Part shown: positions 47,663 through 60,050 of the stretch, piece after piece
How the letters are laid out: the number at the start of each line of letters is the position of its first letter
Numbering within the stretch: the first letter of the stretch is position 1
NCBI GenBank assembly: GCA_965153455.1
Contig: OZ234496.1
Span: forward strand, 16,174,304 to 16,238,303
DNA: 64,000 nt
Reading direction: 5' to 3'
DNA from: Sphagnum compactum
Lineage: Eukaryota; Bryophyta; Sphagnopsida; Sphagnales
Notes under the pieces: generated by a model
Told to the model about the DNA's origin: nothing
Database searches by the model: none
The model's input: only the letters and a program-made list of their open reading frames with translations
Translations under genes and position numbers: made by a program

Positions 47663-48499
47663 ATGAAGTTTCCATCGTTTCTGAAGATGAAGAGGACGCG
47701 GTCGCTGCAGACTCCGGCATCGCTGTCTGCACCGGACTCTTCTTCTTCTTCGTCGTCGTCGTCGTCGTCGTCGTCGGAGCTTTCGCCGCGTCCTGGTGGA
47801 AGATCAGGGAAGGAGTTGTTCCTGGAGCGGAAGGCGGTGTCGCTACCGAGCAAGGCTGGCTCCTCCTCCTCCTCCTCCTCGACTTCTTCATGGATGTGGA
47901 GGGAATCGAGTGCAAGGAGCGTGAGCAGCGGGGAACAGTTCCTAGATCAAAAGCTGCCTCATCATATAGGCATGACGACTAGATCCCGCGAGCTCTCCTC
48001 ATGCAATGTGCAGTCACGGACGTTCGACGCTTCCAGCGAGCTGGCGGAAGCCTTTAGATACTTTGACAGGAACGGAGTCGGAAAAATTTCGGCTGTGGAG
48101 CTCGGTCTCGTGCTCTGTTCTCTGGGGATAACGTACACGGACGCGGAGCTTGAAATGATGGTGAACGAGGTGGATGCGGACGGCGATGGTTTTATCGACT
48201 TGGAGGAGTTTATTAACCTGAACAGATTGGCGTCCAAGGCAACGTTGGGGGCCGACTCCGAGAACAACTCGGACGTGGAGCCGGCCCTGAGAGATGCTTT
48301 CCACGTATTCGACGTGGAGAAGAAGGGTTACATCTCAGCAGACGCGCTCCATCGGGTGTTGTCCGGCTTGGGAGACGACGACGGCCTTACGCTGGAGGAT
48401 TGTCGGCGCATGATCAATTCTGTGGACCAAGACGGCGATGGACTCGTAGACTTCAACGATTTCCAGCTTATGATGCAGCACGATAATCTTGTGTGCTGA
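47663..48499 (+). CDS. Calmodulin-like EF-hand protein (CML), intronless
   Basis: A calcium-sensor-type protein of 278 aa. The start is the ATG at 47663 (MKFPSFLKMKRTRS); the frame is open for 17 more codons upstream but without an ATG. The N-terminal 120 residues are low-complexity, with a run of 13 Ser (about 26-38) and a second Ser run (about 67-73). Four EF-hand loops follow in two pairs: 135-146 (DRNGVGKISAVE, weak), 171-182 (DADGDGFIDLEE, canonical), 217-228 (DVEKKGYISADA, lacks key ligands at positions 5 and 12, probably inactive) and 255-266 (DQDGDGLVDFND, near canonical, Asp at position 12). Plant CMLs are often intronless and have four EF-hands; the long Ser-rich leader is unusual. 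The downstream partner is unknown. Confidence 0.9.
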   Translation: MKFPSFLKMKRTRSLQTPASLSAPDSSSSSSSSSSSSSELSPRPGGRSGKELFLERKAVSLPSKAGSSSSSSSTSSWMWRESSARSVSSGEQFLDQKLPHHIGMTTRSRELSSCNVQSRTFDASSELAEAFRYFDRNGVGKISAVELGLVLCSLGITYTDAELEMMVNEVDADGDGFIDLEEFINLNRLASKATLGADSENNSDVEPALRDAFHVFDVEKKGYISADALHRVLSGLGDDDGLTLEDCRRMINSVDQDGDGLVDFNDFQLMMQHDNLVC

Positions 48500-49040
48500 T
48501 CAAGAAGCTGAAAAGCCGGAGAAGAAGATTGCAGATCTTTGGTTTGCGGATGCTCGAATCTTCTGCCTCTGTACAATAGAGTTCCGAAACTACGTTGGAA
48601 AAGCGGCCATCGATCAGAGTCTGCGGTTGCTGCTAAGGAAGTGCAAACACCGTGCTGGGACCAAATCGCTTCATCAGAGCACTCTTTCTTTTCCAGGCAT
48701 CAGGTACAATATTTGAGACCCATTGATACGCATGAAGAAATTGGCAAGTGGTTATATTGCTACGTCGATAAATCTATTGTCGGTAATCGTACCAATTTTC
48801 CTCTTCAAATGATGTTTTCGTTTCCACTTTCAGAAGAGTTCAGGGTTTAAGGGTTAGGACATTTCTGATGGACAAGAAGTCATTTAGAGTGCATTCTGCG
48901 GGGTCCCCAAGTCAATGTAATTATCACAAAGAGTTTCCTGTCATAAGAACTTTTGAGCATGTCAACATCAACATGCTATTTGTGACAAAGATCCTACATC
49001 CCCAAATCGGGTTGAACTTTTGCCGGTTGGACTCTTGGAA
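48500..49040. other. 3' region of the EF-hand gene
   Basis: Probably the 3' untranslated region and spacer; no coding signature. A TTTAAGGGTTAGG motif near 48847 is a weak telomere-like match. Confidence 0.4.
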
Positions 49041-51812
49041 TTCAGAATCATCTTTTGCAAGATGTTGATTCTCCATATCCTCACCTTGTTGTGTATCTAA
49101 ACCACTATTTTGTTGGGTTTTTAAACCATTCCGCTCACCATCTTGCACAACACCTATTGTATCAAATCCTAAATCTAGAGACATTGAACATTCTAAAGAA
49201 GAATTTGAGGCCATCAAATTTGCAAAAGACACTATCATTTGAGCTTGATGTCTTTGTGTATGCTCTTGCGTTTGTGCATCTTCCTCTTGTAAAAAAACAT
49301 AGTGATCTTCCATTTTTTCATCGCTTGCAAGCAAAGTGGAGACCTTAATAATGTCGATAGCTCCTACTACCAAACCTTCAACCAACCTTAAATTGAATTG
49401 CACAAACACCAACCTCTTCATTTGCAAAAAACCCGACCTATTATGTAACAAATTGTAAAATTTTGGACTCATGAAAACAAAACAAAAGGTGAAATGACAA
49501 GCAACAAAATATGGTAATGCAAAAAAACCTAACCTGTTTTTTTTTTTTTTTTTGTTTGGACAAGATTGAAGCAACTCTAATTGCATTCACATGCTAATGA
49601 ATTACACTCTTGTGATAACACCCAAGTTAATGCCAAAGCTTGAAATTTTGGAACACGTCTTCCAAACTTCTCCCACCAAGATATATGAAGGGCCCAACAT
49701 GGGGTCTCACAAATTAGTAACTTTTCGTGCAAAAAACCCTTGCACAAAAACTTTAAAAATTCATCAATGGGATCATGACAATGAATGCTCAAGTAAGATG
49801 TCCATGTCCATCTTGTAGCTTAGAAGACTTATATTACCCACAGGATGTTGCCATGGGTGTAGCAAGATAAAGTGAACAATGTCATTACCTTATCAAAATT
49901 GGAACAAATAGATTTAAAATAGTAACAAAACCCATTATAGAATTGTGGAACATTGAATGTTTTCATTTCAATGATTATATATAATATATGTTTACATTAA
50001 TGTGCATTGATTTTCATATTTCAAAACTCGGTATTAAGTAAGTTTTTCAAAATACAAGTAGCTTTTGACGTTTACATATCAATTTCATTAATTTTTCTAA
50101 CCCAAAAATAGGTTTGAACACATATTTTTCAATTGGATTCAAATGTACTTTTAATCTACTTTTTAAATTTGTTTGGTTTTTTTTCTACAATTAATTTTCT
50201 ATAAATTTAATAAAGCAAACTAATTACCATTTCACACATACTTTCATTTAATTTGATGTTATTTTATAGTAGTTATATGAGCAGCACAAGGTTGAAGTCA
50301 AGACGTTTACTTTTTCTATCTACTTAATCTTGCTTTGATCCCCATAGTACGTGGATGTAAAATGTGGGTCACAACATGTATTGGACAATGAAACCACTTG
50401 CATCATGATGTCCACCTCTGACCAACTTGAAATAATTGGTCTATAATTGGCAATTGATTAATTATCAAAAGCATGTCTCCCACCTTCAACATGAACTTGT
50501 AAAGTAGTCCCATAGTAGAACCTTCCTTATTAACCAAATGTTAAACAATGTAAAAAGGTTGTAAATCCTTCATGATATTTTCAACATTATTCCAAAAATC
50601 AATCAACACAAGGTTTTTGAACCTTTTTGCCTTAAGAATCCCACTATCTTGCCATGCTTGCCATGCATCACAAATAACCATTTTTTTGAAAGTAGGATAA
50701 ACTTTTAGAAGCCTTTCTAAAACTAAAAATAAATATGCATATTTAGTTTTGGAAAACTTCAAGAGTTCCAAATCTTGGAATGTCCTATAAATAGCCAAAA
50801 ATTTTGGCTTCTTCATCACAAAATTTACAACATGTTTGATTTTATTGAAAACATATTTCACCCATGGCAACTTTGTGACGTCCTTGATGAAAATATCTAA
50901 GTATATAGTGTGGAACACAAGGTGTCCAAACAATTGAAGGGCAATCCTTCATAATTGAATCACCCATGGACCTACCATTAGAAGCATTGTCTATGATCAC
51001 TTGCACAACACTTTTAGGTCACATTGTCTCTTAATGCCATTTTTGATATGCACATAAATGTACCCTACAGTCATGAGTTGACCAACAACTTTAAAAATGT
51101 TTATTGCATCAAGAAATTACATGGTCCCTTTACAAGAAAACACAAGAATATTGATGATGAACCTTTTTTTCAAATCATTTCATCCATCTGAAATAATGTT
51201 CTAACCATATTTTTTCCATAATTGATTAAGAGGTTTCAAATCAATAATAAAATTTTGTACCTTATCATGAAGAAAATTGGTTCGTAATACATCACTTCCT
51301 TGCCCATGAAAATCATTAATCATGGTTTTCCAAGGGTTATTTTAAAAAATGGAAAGGGATGTTGCATTTGTAGATGCACTTTTGTATGTCTTTTGTAGCT
51401 TGTTGCTTAACATGTTATGCATATAAGAATAACACAACTTCAATGATGGTTTGGAAGGTATGGACTCTAATTGGAGTCTTAAACATTGTGCAACTAGTGT
51501 TGATATAGTAGACATGCTAGAATTTCCCATTGCATCCATTAGAGCAAATTGAGGTGAAAACAATGGAGACATTGCTTCAAGAACATTGGGACATGGCACA
51601 ATGTCATGGCCTCATAAACCACCCAAATGTGTTTTGATCTTGGTGGGCACCCATGTATGTTCCACCTCACAAGAATTACACTTCCACCTTTTTGTGCCTG
51701 GTGCATTATGGTTGCCAACCATCATGACATAATCCCATGCACTATTTTGTTGGTGACCCATCCTTGTTACATGTGGAAAATAAAAATGTTTACATGAAAC
51801 CTTCAAAAAACC
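49041..51812 (-). pseudogene. hAT-superfamily transposase relic (BED finger, DUF659, dimerisation region)
   Basis: Read on the minus strand, the parts come in the order of plant hAT transposases. A BED-type finger (RWKCNSCEVEHTWVPTKIKT at 51612-51806) is followed by a linker at 51342-51600. The DUF659 domain includes IISDG and VVQVIIDNASNGRSMGDS (about 51340-50960). Next come KLPWVKYVFNKIKHVVNFVM and LERLLKVYPTFKKMVI (50541-50933), then VLRLVDGEGSTMG, and a C-terminal piece MKRLVFVQFNLRL (about 49420) within an open frame to 48924. Stops and frameshifts between and within the parts show that it is dead. Terminal inverted repeats and the target duplication were not located. Confidence 0.8.
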
Positions 51813-53944
51813 CTAAACTTAACCCTAAAGTTTTTCAATCGTCACATTGAAATTTGCATTTTGAGTTCACCAACACACACAAAAATGGTCCTTAAATCTA
51901 CGATCTAAGTGGTTACAAATTATTTTATTCTTAAAATTGGTAAATTGAATGTAACTAGGAGGTAGAAATTCCTTGTATACCCCAAGGAATGCACCAGAAC
52001 TAGATGAGTGGGGTATTTTTAAAGAGAAATATAATATGATATTCACATCTAAACATTAATTTGTTAAATCTGGTGGCCACCAGTTGGAGTTCATTTTATC
52101 CACTAGGTTGTATAAAGTCTTAAATTAATTGAATATGTGTTTAAATATAGGGTGGCTAAAATATGCACATATTTTAAAAAATGGATAATAATAGGGTGGG
52201 AAAAAATAGAAATTCAAAAGCTAATACCACCCTTAAAAATGGTTGAATGACACACATGGTCCCCAAACTTTACAGTAAGTGTTCCCCCCATGATACATTT
52301 TCAACAATAATAATAGAAATTTAAAAATGATGTAATTTGGTGACCATGTTGGGGTATCAATTGATGTAATATTTGATAAGAGTTTTTTTTTAAATCTTTT
52401 CATTTATTACCTATAACATTTTTATATCACACATTGTGATTTTTCATGTTTCCCATGTTTTTAAGTTTATTGTATATGGGATTTTGTAATATGTTGTTTT
52501 TATCAATCCAATTTTTTATGTTTCCATTGAATATCACCCCATTCACCTTTTACAAATTGAAAGAAACATTTCATGTGATATTTATGTCAACATTGGTTGC
52601 TAGGTATTTCACAATTCATTTGTCCACAATAATTAAGTCAACATTTGCAAAGGTGATTTTGAAGGATTTTGAACCTCGATTGATCAAATTCTAGAGAATT
52701 TTGTCACATGTGTATGATGATAAAATGTGCTCTTGAGAAATAGCAACCATGTACAATTCATAATCCATTCATGAACTTCTCACATATAAAAATTTATTAA
52801 ATACTTACATCAAGGATGACAAGGTGCATCATGTAATTTTTTTCTTTTTATTAAACTTTTGCATAAGAATGTGACCACTTCCATTGCAATACCATTGTTT
52901 ATCTATGCAGGTACTAATGTTGATCAATTCTTGATTTTAAAAAGAGCCATTAGGTTTAGGTCTAGAATTTTTTATAAAATGGAAGACCTATATGTTTCTT
53001 TTTTTGGGAATATTTTTAAAAACTAAAACCCATTAGTTATAGGGTTAAGTTGAATTATCTTGACCAACCGTTCATGGTTTGATGTGTCCTACCTCAATAA
53101 GAACTTGTGAAAATATTACCAAAGGGTGGTAACCCACACAATCAAAAAAATGTTTTTAAGAAATGGGAGGCATAATTTTATTCACCTTATTTTTGCTTGT
53201 TCAATTTTGTGACAACCAACATGTGCCACAACAACAATGGTGACAAGGTGCACCACAACAATCCTAGGGTGAAAAATGGGGTTGTAAATGGTCTAATGTG
53301 CCTTCGCAACAAAATTGAAGCACTCCTAAGGCTACAATGGGGGTTGGAACAAATCAATGAAATGCAAAAGTAGTTGCATTCCCAAATTTTTCCTCAAGTT
53401 TGGAGTAGCCATTCTTAGAAGGCCCACACATGCTACTTTCATTAGTAGTGTTTGAAATGTCAAGCTTGCCACTAGTGATAAGGACTCCAACATCAAGTCA
53501 TTGCAACCAATGTCTAAGATCCCAACATGACAATTGGAGCTTAAAATCAAGGCCCAAAAATAGGCCAAAAAAACATTTCAAGTGAAGATGGAAGAACAAT
53601 TGGCAAAGGGCAAAGGAATTGTTAAAGGAAAATGGATGGGGCATGCAAGGGGAATAATGCCTGGGATGGCATTTTAAAAGAATATTGCACCTTGTGTTTT
53701 AGACATTTTTGTTGTCCATGTTAAGGATTAAAGTGTAGCTAAAATGGTGGAGCTTTGTGTTTGAATGGATAGGAAATATGAATATTTACACAACAATCTA
53801 TGTCAATAGAGGTTTAAATTATGACCAATGTTGTTCATGTATGAGTGTAAATGCCATAATGAAATTTATTTACACTTTGTGTATCTGTAAAATTATGTAA
53901 ATCTATTTTGTAAAAAAATCATAAATAAAAAACATAGTTTATTT
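51813..53944. other. AT-rich spacer
   Basis: No recognised gene or element; the right part of the hAT element may extend here. Short frames lack motifs. Confidence 0.45.
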
Positions 53945-54239
53945 TGTTGGGCTAAAATAAACCTAACCCAATTTTGATTAAGAAAGAGTAGGAGGACTAA
54001 TGAAATTTTGGGGTTAACCTTAAGTTTAAAGGATTAGGTTAAGACATATGTCTTTATCCCAATAAGGCTTGAGGGGAGGTGGCTTGGTTAATATAGTGGG
54101 GGAAGTAGGTTTGCCAAATTAGAACAAGGTTGGATTTTTTATCCTTGTCCGAGATTATCTAATCTTTATGTATAAAGGGTACAGACAGGGTGAAAGATAC
54201 TTCCTAAAATCTTTTAGCAATTAGGGTTAAAGCAAGACA
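53945..54239 (+). mobile_element. Candidate solo or orphan LTR
   Basis: The stretch starts TGTTGGGC and ends GCAAGACA, has a TATA-like TGTATAAAGGG at about 54168-54178, and is followed eight bases on by TGGCGCC, the start of a primer-binding site used by many plant LTR elements. No second copy of the LTR was found in the window and no gag or pol is readable, so it may be a solo LTR with a little internal sequence, or chance. Confidence 0.3.
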
Positions 54240-55589
54240 ATACTAGTGGCGCCTCTAGGGAGTTGAGAAGCAAGGAACTTGTTGACTTCTTTTTCTTCTT
54301 CCTAAGTGATGAGTGGGGCATCAGGGGGTTGTGAGGAGGGAGTGATGATGATAGTTGTAAGGAAGGGCAGGAGATTTTGGGAACTCGTGAGAGGGCAAAG
54401 TAGATGAAGGTGGGAGGCCACAACATCATGAAGCAGCCAGCTTTTCAAGGTGTGGTCAAATCAACATTTGTCTTGGTGAATGGAGGCAAAATCCTCAAGT
54501 GGTGGCGGTTGTGGCAATGCAAGTGTGGGGAGAGGAACTGATGAGGATGGTGACTAGGAAGCGGCTAGTGGTGGTCAAGAAAAGGTAATCAAACCATTGT
54601 TGAAATGATGAATTAAGAGTAAAAAAGATGAAGAAATTTGGGGTTGTTGTTGTGAGACCTAGGAACAAAGGTAAGGGTTTGGCCTCTTGTGCAACAAGAA
54701 GAACTAGAACTTAGGCTATCCAGCAAAGGAAAATAAAAAAGAAGATTGTTTTAGGGGATGTGGTTGAGAGCTCTAGAAATATAGGTAGTTGGGAGGAAGT
54801 GTGTAAGGAAGGAACGTAGTGTAGAAATGGTGTTAGGGTTCAGTAAGGAGGAAGGAGTGGAAGATTTGAAAATTGAACCAAAACTACATTGTAACCACTT
54901 CTTGGAGGTGTGGCACCTATTTTGTTGGTAAAGACTTGCTGTATTTTTAGTTTGAGGATGTTTGCATGAAGCTAACCTAATTTAAGGTTGTAGCTGGTTA
55001 AGTGCAAGGAAAAGGGAGTGGTAAAAAAATATGATAGTTGTTTGCAACAAACAAAGGGAAAAATATTTTAAAAAGAATGGTTAGAAAAAAAAGTAGGCTA
55101 GTTGTCTACACCAAATAAGGGGAAAAAGATATAACCAATAACCAAGGAAGAAGGTTTAGATAGGATAGCAGTCTATAACAGACATGAAAAGAAATATAAA
55201 AGGAGAAACAAGGGAGAGAGGAAGATTCTACTAGGGTCTGAAACACCATCAAGCCATATCCTTTTGAATGGTTGCTAGATAAGGGAATGGATAGGAAAAT
55301 CTATAAATTAATTAAACAAAAAAAATCAAAAGGTAGAGGTGGTGGGAATTCGTCAAGAATTTGTGACTCCCCCTTTGATAATCTCCAAGGGGGTAATGGG
55401 GAATGGCCCAAGACAAGGTGTTAAAGGTGTGCTAAATTTGCGCCTAACATCTTTGATTGAAAGTTTTAATTAAAAAAAGACCCCATTTAAACAACCATCA
55501 TTTTAAACAAGTTGATTTTAATATGTCCATTGTGACTAGGTGGTCATTTTGATTAGTCAAATTAAAATAATTTATTTTTAAATGTATTT
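54240..55589. other. Purine-rich spacer, possibly internal retroelement sequence
   Basis: The plus strand is rich in GA and lacks long open frames. It follows the candidate LTR and primer-binding site, but no retroviral-type protein motif can be read. Confidence 0.35.
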
Positions 55590-55800
55590 TCAAAAATAAA
55601 ATTACAATGGTAAGCAGGTTGAAAAAGTTAAGTATCAAGTGGTAGCTTAATTTAGTTACCCAACCTAGCCTACCTAACCCCTTAAACATGAATATACATT
55701 GCAAGTATTAAAAATTGAACCCCTCACCACAATGATGATAAATGAAATCCTTACCAATGAATTACAACTTCATAAGTTTTTACTTTTGTCAATGTTTTTA
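55590..55800. repeat. Dispersed repeat, copy 2 (partner at 16650-16900)
   Basis: Shares GGTTGAAAAAGTTA, GCAAGTATTAAAAATTGAAC and CCTTACCAATGAATTACAAC with the copy near 16.7 kb, in the same orientation and order. Flanked on the right by a GGTA/CCTA microsatellite at about 55970-56040. Confidence 0.6.
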
Positions 55801-58800
55801 TTTGAAATTTTTTGTTATATATAATAAACTAATGTAAGTAGTTAAGATTATAATTAAGTAGGTAGGAGGTGTATTGGCCATTTAACTACTTACCAACCTA
55901 ACCTAAACTTAGTTTATCCACCCATGCACCTACCATAGTAGCTAGCTTAAAATAACCTAGGTAGGTAAGTAGGTAAGTGCCTACCTACCTACCTATTACC
56001 TACTTGCCCTACTTAGATATTATTTAGGTAGGTAGATAGAATGGAAGGATGTCATTTGTGTTTTATACAACTTAATCAAATGTTTGATTTGATTAAAATC
56101 AAATGGGTCATCACTAGTCAAATCGATCACTTAATAACTATAATGTCCATTCATAAGGTGACCCCTAGTCAAAATGGACATTTCACTAATAAAAAAATTC
56201 AAGTAGTCAACTTGAACAACTTGAATAATCATGTTTTTCTACTAGTGAGTGTAAGTGTAAAACAATTACATTTATATGATTTTACATGTCCATGTAAAAT
56301 AATGTAAAAACAAAACATGTCATTTCTTTCTTTTGTTTGGGTTTGGGGTTTGGGTTTAGAATATTTTTGGTGATAGGTCAATCAAAGTGATCCATTGTAA
56401 ATAGTAAAAAAGAAAATAAAAGATTTTAAAATATATATATATTTGTGTTTTGGGATGCATGACAACTAATTTAACTAATTAATATGCATCATAATAAGTA
56501 ACCAAGCTATTGTAAAGTCCTTGCACAAAAATGATGATGAACAAAGTTAGGAATAAAAATTCTACTAATGCGATGAAGTGAGGCAATAATATTGCTTAGA
56601 ATAGCATCACAATTTGTCCCATGTCCTTTGCCCAAAAGTTTGGGCTTGTGTTGCATTTAGGTTGGTAAAAGGAAGCACTACCATAATCCCCTAATGAGAG
56701 AAAATGCTTTTATTAGGGGAATATTAAAGGCATCATGATTGTTTTTTTGTTGATCGGCCAATCAAAGTGGCCCATTGCGAAAAAAAAAAACATTGAGCTT
56801 TGGGATGCACCCACATTTAGATGTACTCACAACTAATTAATATGGATTGCAAGTAGGTACATTTAGATGACATTGTGTAAATGTATTTGATAAATATTTA
56901 CACTACTCCCTTGTAAGTTAAAAAAAATTGGGCATGTAAGTGTAAATGATTTACACTTCATGCACAACACTAGTTATGACTTCTGTATTTTTCTTTTTTT
57001 CTTTTCCTTATCATTAGTAGGACACATTTATGGATTTTGCATTCCTCATGGGACCTGGGCCTTGGGCTTGGGACCAAGTCCTTTTGACACTATGGCACAC
57101 CGACTCCCAAGAATAATATTGTTCATTGTACCCCAGGCTCCTAATTTCCATGGGACTTTGCCTCTTCTTGGGACTTATGAAATTGGGCCTTGGGATGTAG
57201 TATGAAGCGGCCCTTAGTTGCAAGGAGTTAGACAGTGTGTCCCAACTTTGTAGAAAGTCCTTAAATCAATTGGTTGGTCCTCTAGTGTGGTTTGTTGTAT
57301 AATAGTGATGCAGTTTATAATATTCCTATCTTCAAGACAAATGTAAATAATCTAAGAACTCACAAGGGAATCTTGATTATGTTTTCAACATTTTTGGAAA
57401 TTTGTATCCTAATGGATCACCAAAAATCAGAGTTGCTTTCTCTTTTGTCGACAATACAAGTTATGAGAATTCATCTCTTGGTGAGTGTCTTCATGGTGCA
57501 TGATATTGTCAAAATTGCCTTGCCACTGATGCTTGAGCACAAATCTAAGAGCTCTCTCATATCTACCACGGTGCATAAAAGAAGAAAAACCACAACCTAT
57601 CTCAAGGTTCTTTTTTTTTCACAACCTATCTTAAACACTCTGTCCCTGCTTTGATGTTGCTTTATGCAGAAAAGATGGCATGCATGAAATGAAATGGGTG
57701 ATCAAAACTGTCTGTTAGCTTGCTACTCATTTACCCACCATTGCAATCAGCCAATCCAACACAATTCTTATTTTTACACTGGCCTTCGTATCTTTGCAAA
57801 TTTAAAACTCCCAACTCATGTTCACACTCTTCAAGGAATGTATTTCATCAAATTGTTATGCAAATATCATTAAATAGTTGCAGATACAGCTGCTCTAAGT
57901 GTGCTTTTAGCTCTAGATTCATGACAATTCAGATTAATATTAAACAGGACATCTGATGAGTTCTTAGATGATTGATCCTCTGGCCATCATTAACTTATGC
58001 AAACACATTCCATCATTGGAAGTAGCTGAAATTGATCTTCTTCATTTCAGTGGTTGCTGCCAAGTTTTCACTATCAGTGTCTAAAAGAAGTAGAGCCAAT
58101 TTCAAAGGCGATGTTAATGGCACAACAAAGTTTAACTGAAACAGTGGGGAAAAATGAAAATTGAGATTCTTGGAAATGGGCTCTAGTCTGGAACTGGACC
58201 CCAAGGGTAATAGTATTTGACCAATCTGACAAAATATCTTATTTTTCCAGTACATCCGCTTTTTCCAGAGGAAAATCCTATGGAACTTCACTGTGTACAT
58301 ATAAATTCAACATTACAGCAGTTTCTCATATTGCTTAAGTGGCCAGCCATGGCCCTAAATACCAAATCCCAGTCAATTTTGGATATGAAGCCCAAAGGTG
58401 CCTCTGCCTATCATCTTTCTCCATACAATAAACAGGATGCATCCATCAATGATGAAACTATACCTAATCTTTGACCCAAAGAAAATCTAGATTGGATTCC
58501 CAAAATCAAGATTGGATCCAGTTAAGACAGATCAGAGACTACATAGTCATGAAAGACATACAACAATAATGGTCATCTTCCAAAGCCTTTTAAACATACC
58601 CCACAGTACATGTCACAACAGTAAATATCATGGCACGTGATCTAGCAACAGTGATATGTGATATGTGAGCAGTTTTTCAAACATCCAAATCTAGAGCACA
58701 CTCCCAAAAAGTTGCTGCTAATTGAAATTTTCATCTTTGACACAGAACTCTCACACACACAGAGGACCCTTTGCAATTCACAAATAAATATACCACAATT

Positions 58801-60050
58801 CAGGAATAAGATTCAGCCTCACAAATGTGAACATGTAGATCAGAAGGAAAACGTTCCGTCATTGGTGGGGAATTCCAATGAAGTGAAATCCTGAATATCA
58901 TGTTCTGAAGATGTAGGAATGTAAGCATCCGATTATTTGTTCAAAATTTCAAGGCCAACAGTCTTGACCAAAAAACAGTTGACTCAGAGACATTGATGAA
59001 GGACAGCAGTCATGCAACAACAGTCACTTCATCAAATTGGCAGGCCGTAAGTCGTTCAGCTGGAAGGAATTTAAAAGCTCTGATTTCAGGCCTTGTACAT
59101 ATGCAATGGATGAGAAGAATAAGATGTTCCCACATGATAGTTTTAAGAAATGAAGGAGATTGATATGTTGAGGTGTCTTCCACACACCAAAAGAAAAATA
59201 TCCTCCTCTCAATCCTGGCCCAATCATAATCAAATGTATTGTTGATTTCAGGTATTACTCTACAAATTTCTACAGTTTCCGGACCACACTCCCACAACAT
59301 TGCAAGTGGTCGTACCTCTTTCACACAGCATGTTAATGACTTCTTGGCACGCTAAGGACCTCATTCCTGGTGCACCCCATTGGTTGTCTGTCCCAGCTGT
59401 ACCCCTCAAAGCACTTTGCACTCTGAAGGTCAACTGCTGCTTGATGGGGTCAACTCCTCTTGGAGCTTGAAGCACTAACACTGCCACCCAGAAAAACCAT
59501 CACAGGTTACTAACTCTTCTGGCACCAATAGTTTGCCAAAAGACATAGTGATAGTTTGGGAGGCTTAAACACCAACAAATCCAACAAAACTACAATTCTC
59601 AAGGCATAATCCTTCCCAATGTGACCAGGCAAGTCTTTCATCCTCAACATGAAGAACAGTGGAAAACATATCATCTACCCATTATCCTGAAGTCACCACC
59701 CAGATAGGAATGCTGAATACTAAAAGGTGAGAGGGTGTTTTGCCTGCACTATGAATGAATGAGGTGTTTTGGTCCTAATTGACAATATTGTTGTGCAATC
59801 TATAGCCCTGTGGACAGTGGGGATTGCACTATCGGATGACAGAAATTGTAATGGAACCTGGAAGGTACATTGAATATTGAATGGACTTCCTGCAGTCACC
59901 CAAATCAATTGAAATTTCACATTCCAAGCTTTGACACATAAAACTGCTCCAACAACTCTGGGGATAACCACATCTGAGAAACTTCAGTAGGTGGACTGCT
60001 GGTTGCTGCAGCTGATAGAACTTTACAAGTGATGGACTAGATGATTATGG
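55801..60050. other. Spacer and presumed PAH 3' region
   Basis: Between 55801 and about 58000 the DNA is AT-rich with CCTA/GGTA runs and no recognised gene. From about 58000 to 60050 composition resembles the PAH introns, and part is likely its 3' untranslated region. Short minus frames (59010-59324, 59260-59487, 59720-59971) do not match PAH or any family I recognise. Confidence 0.45.

Noticed and set aside
47469-47915. 148-codon frame antisense to the EF-hand gene
   Set aside because: Shadow of the Ser-codon repeats of the real gene.
57292-57654. 120-codon plus-strand frame
   Set aside because: No recognised family, and a different frame over the same DNA looks equally protein-like; not supportable.
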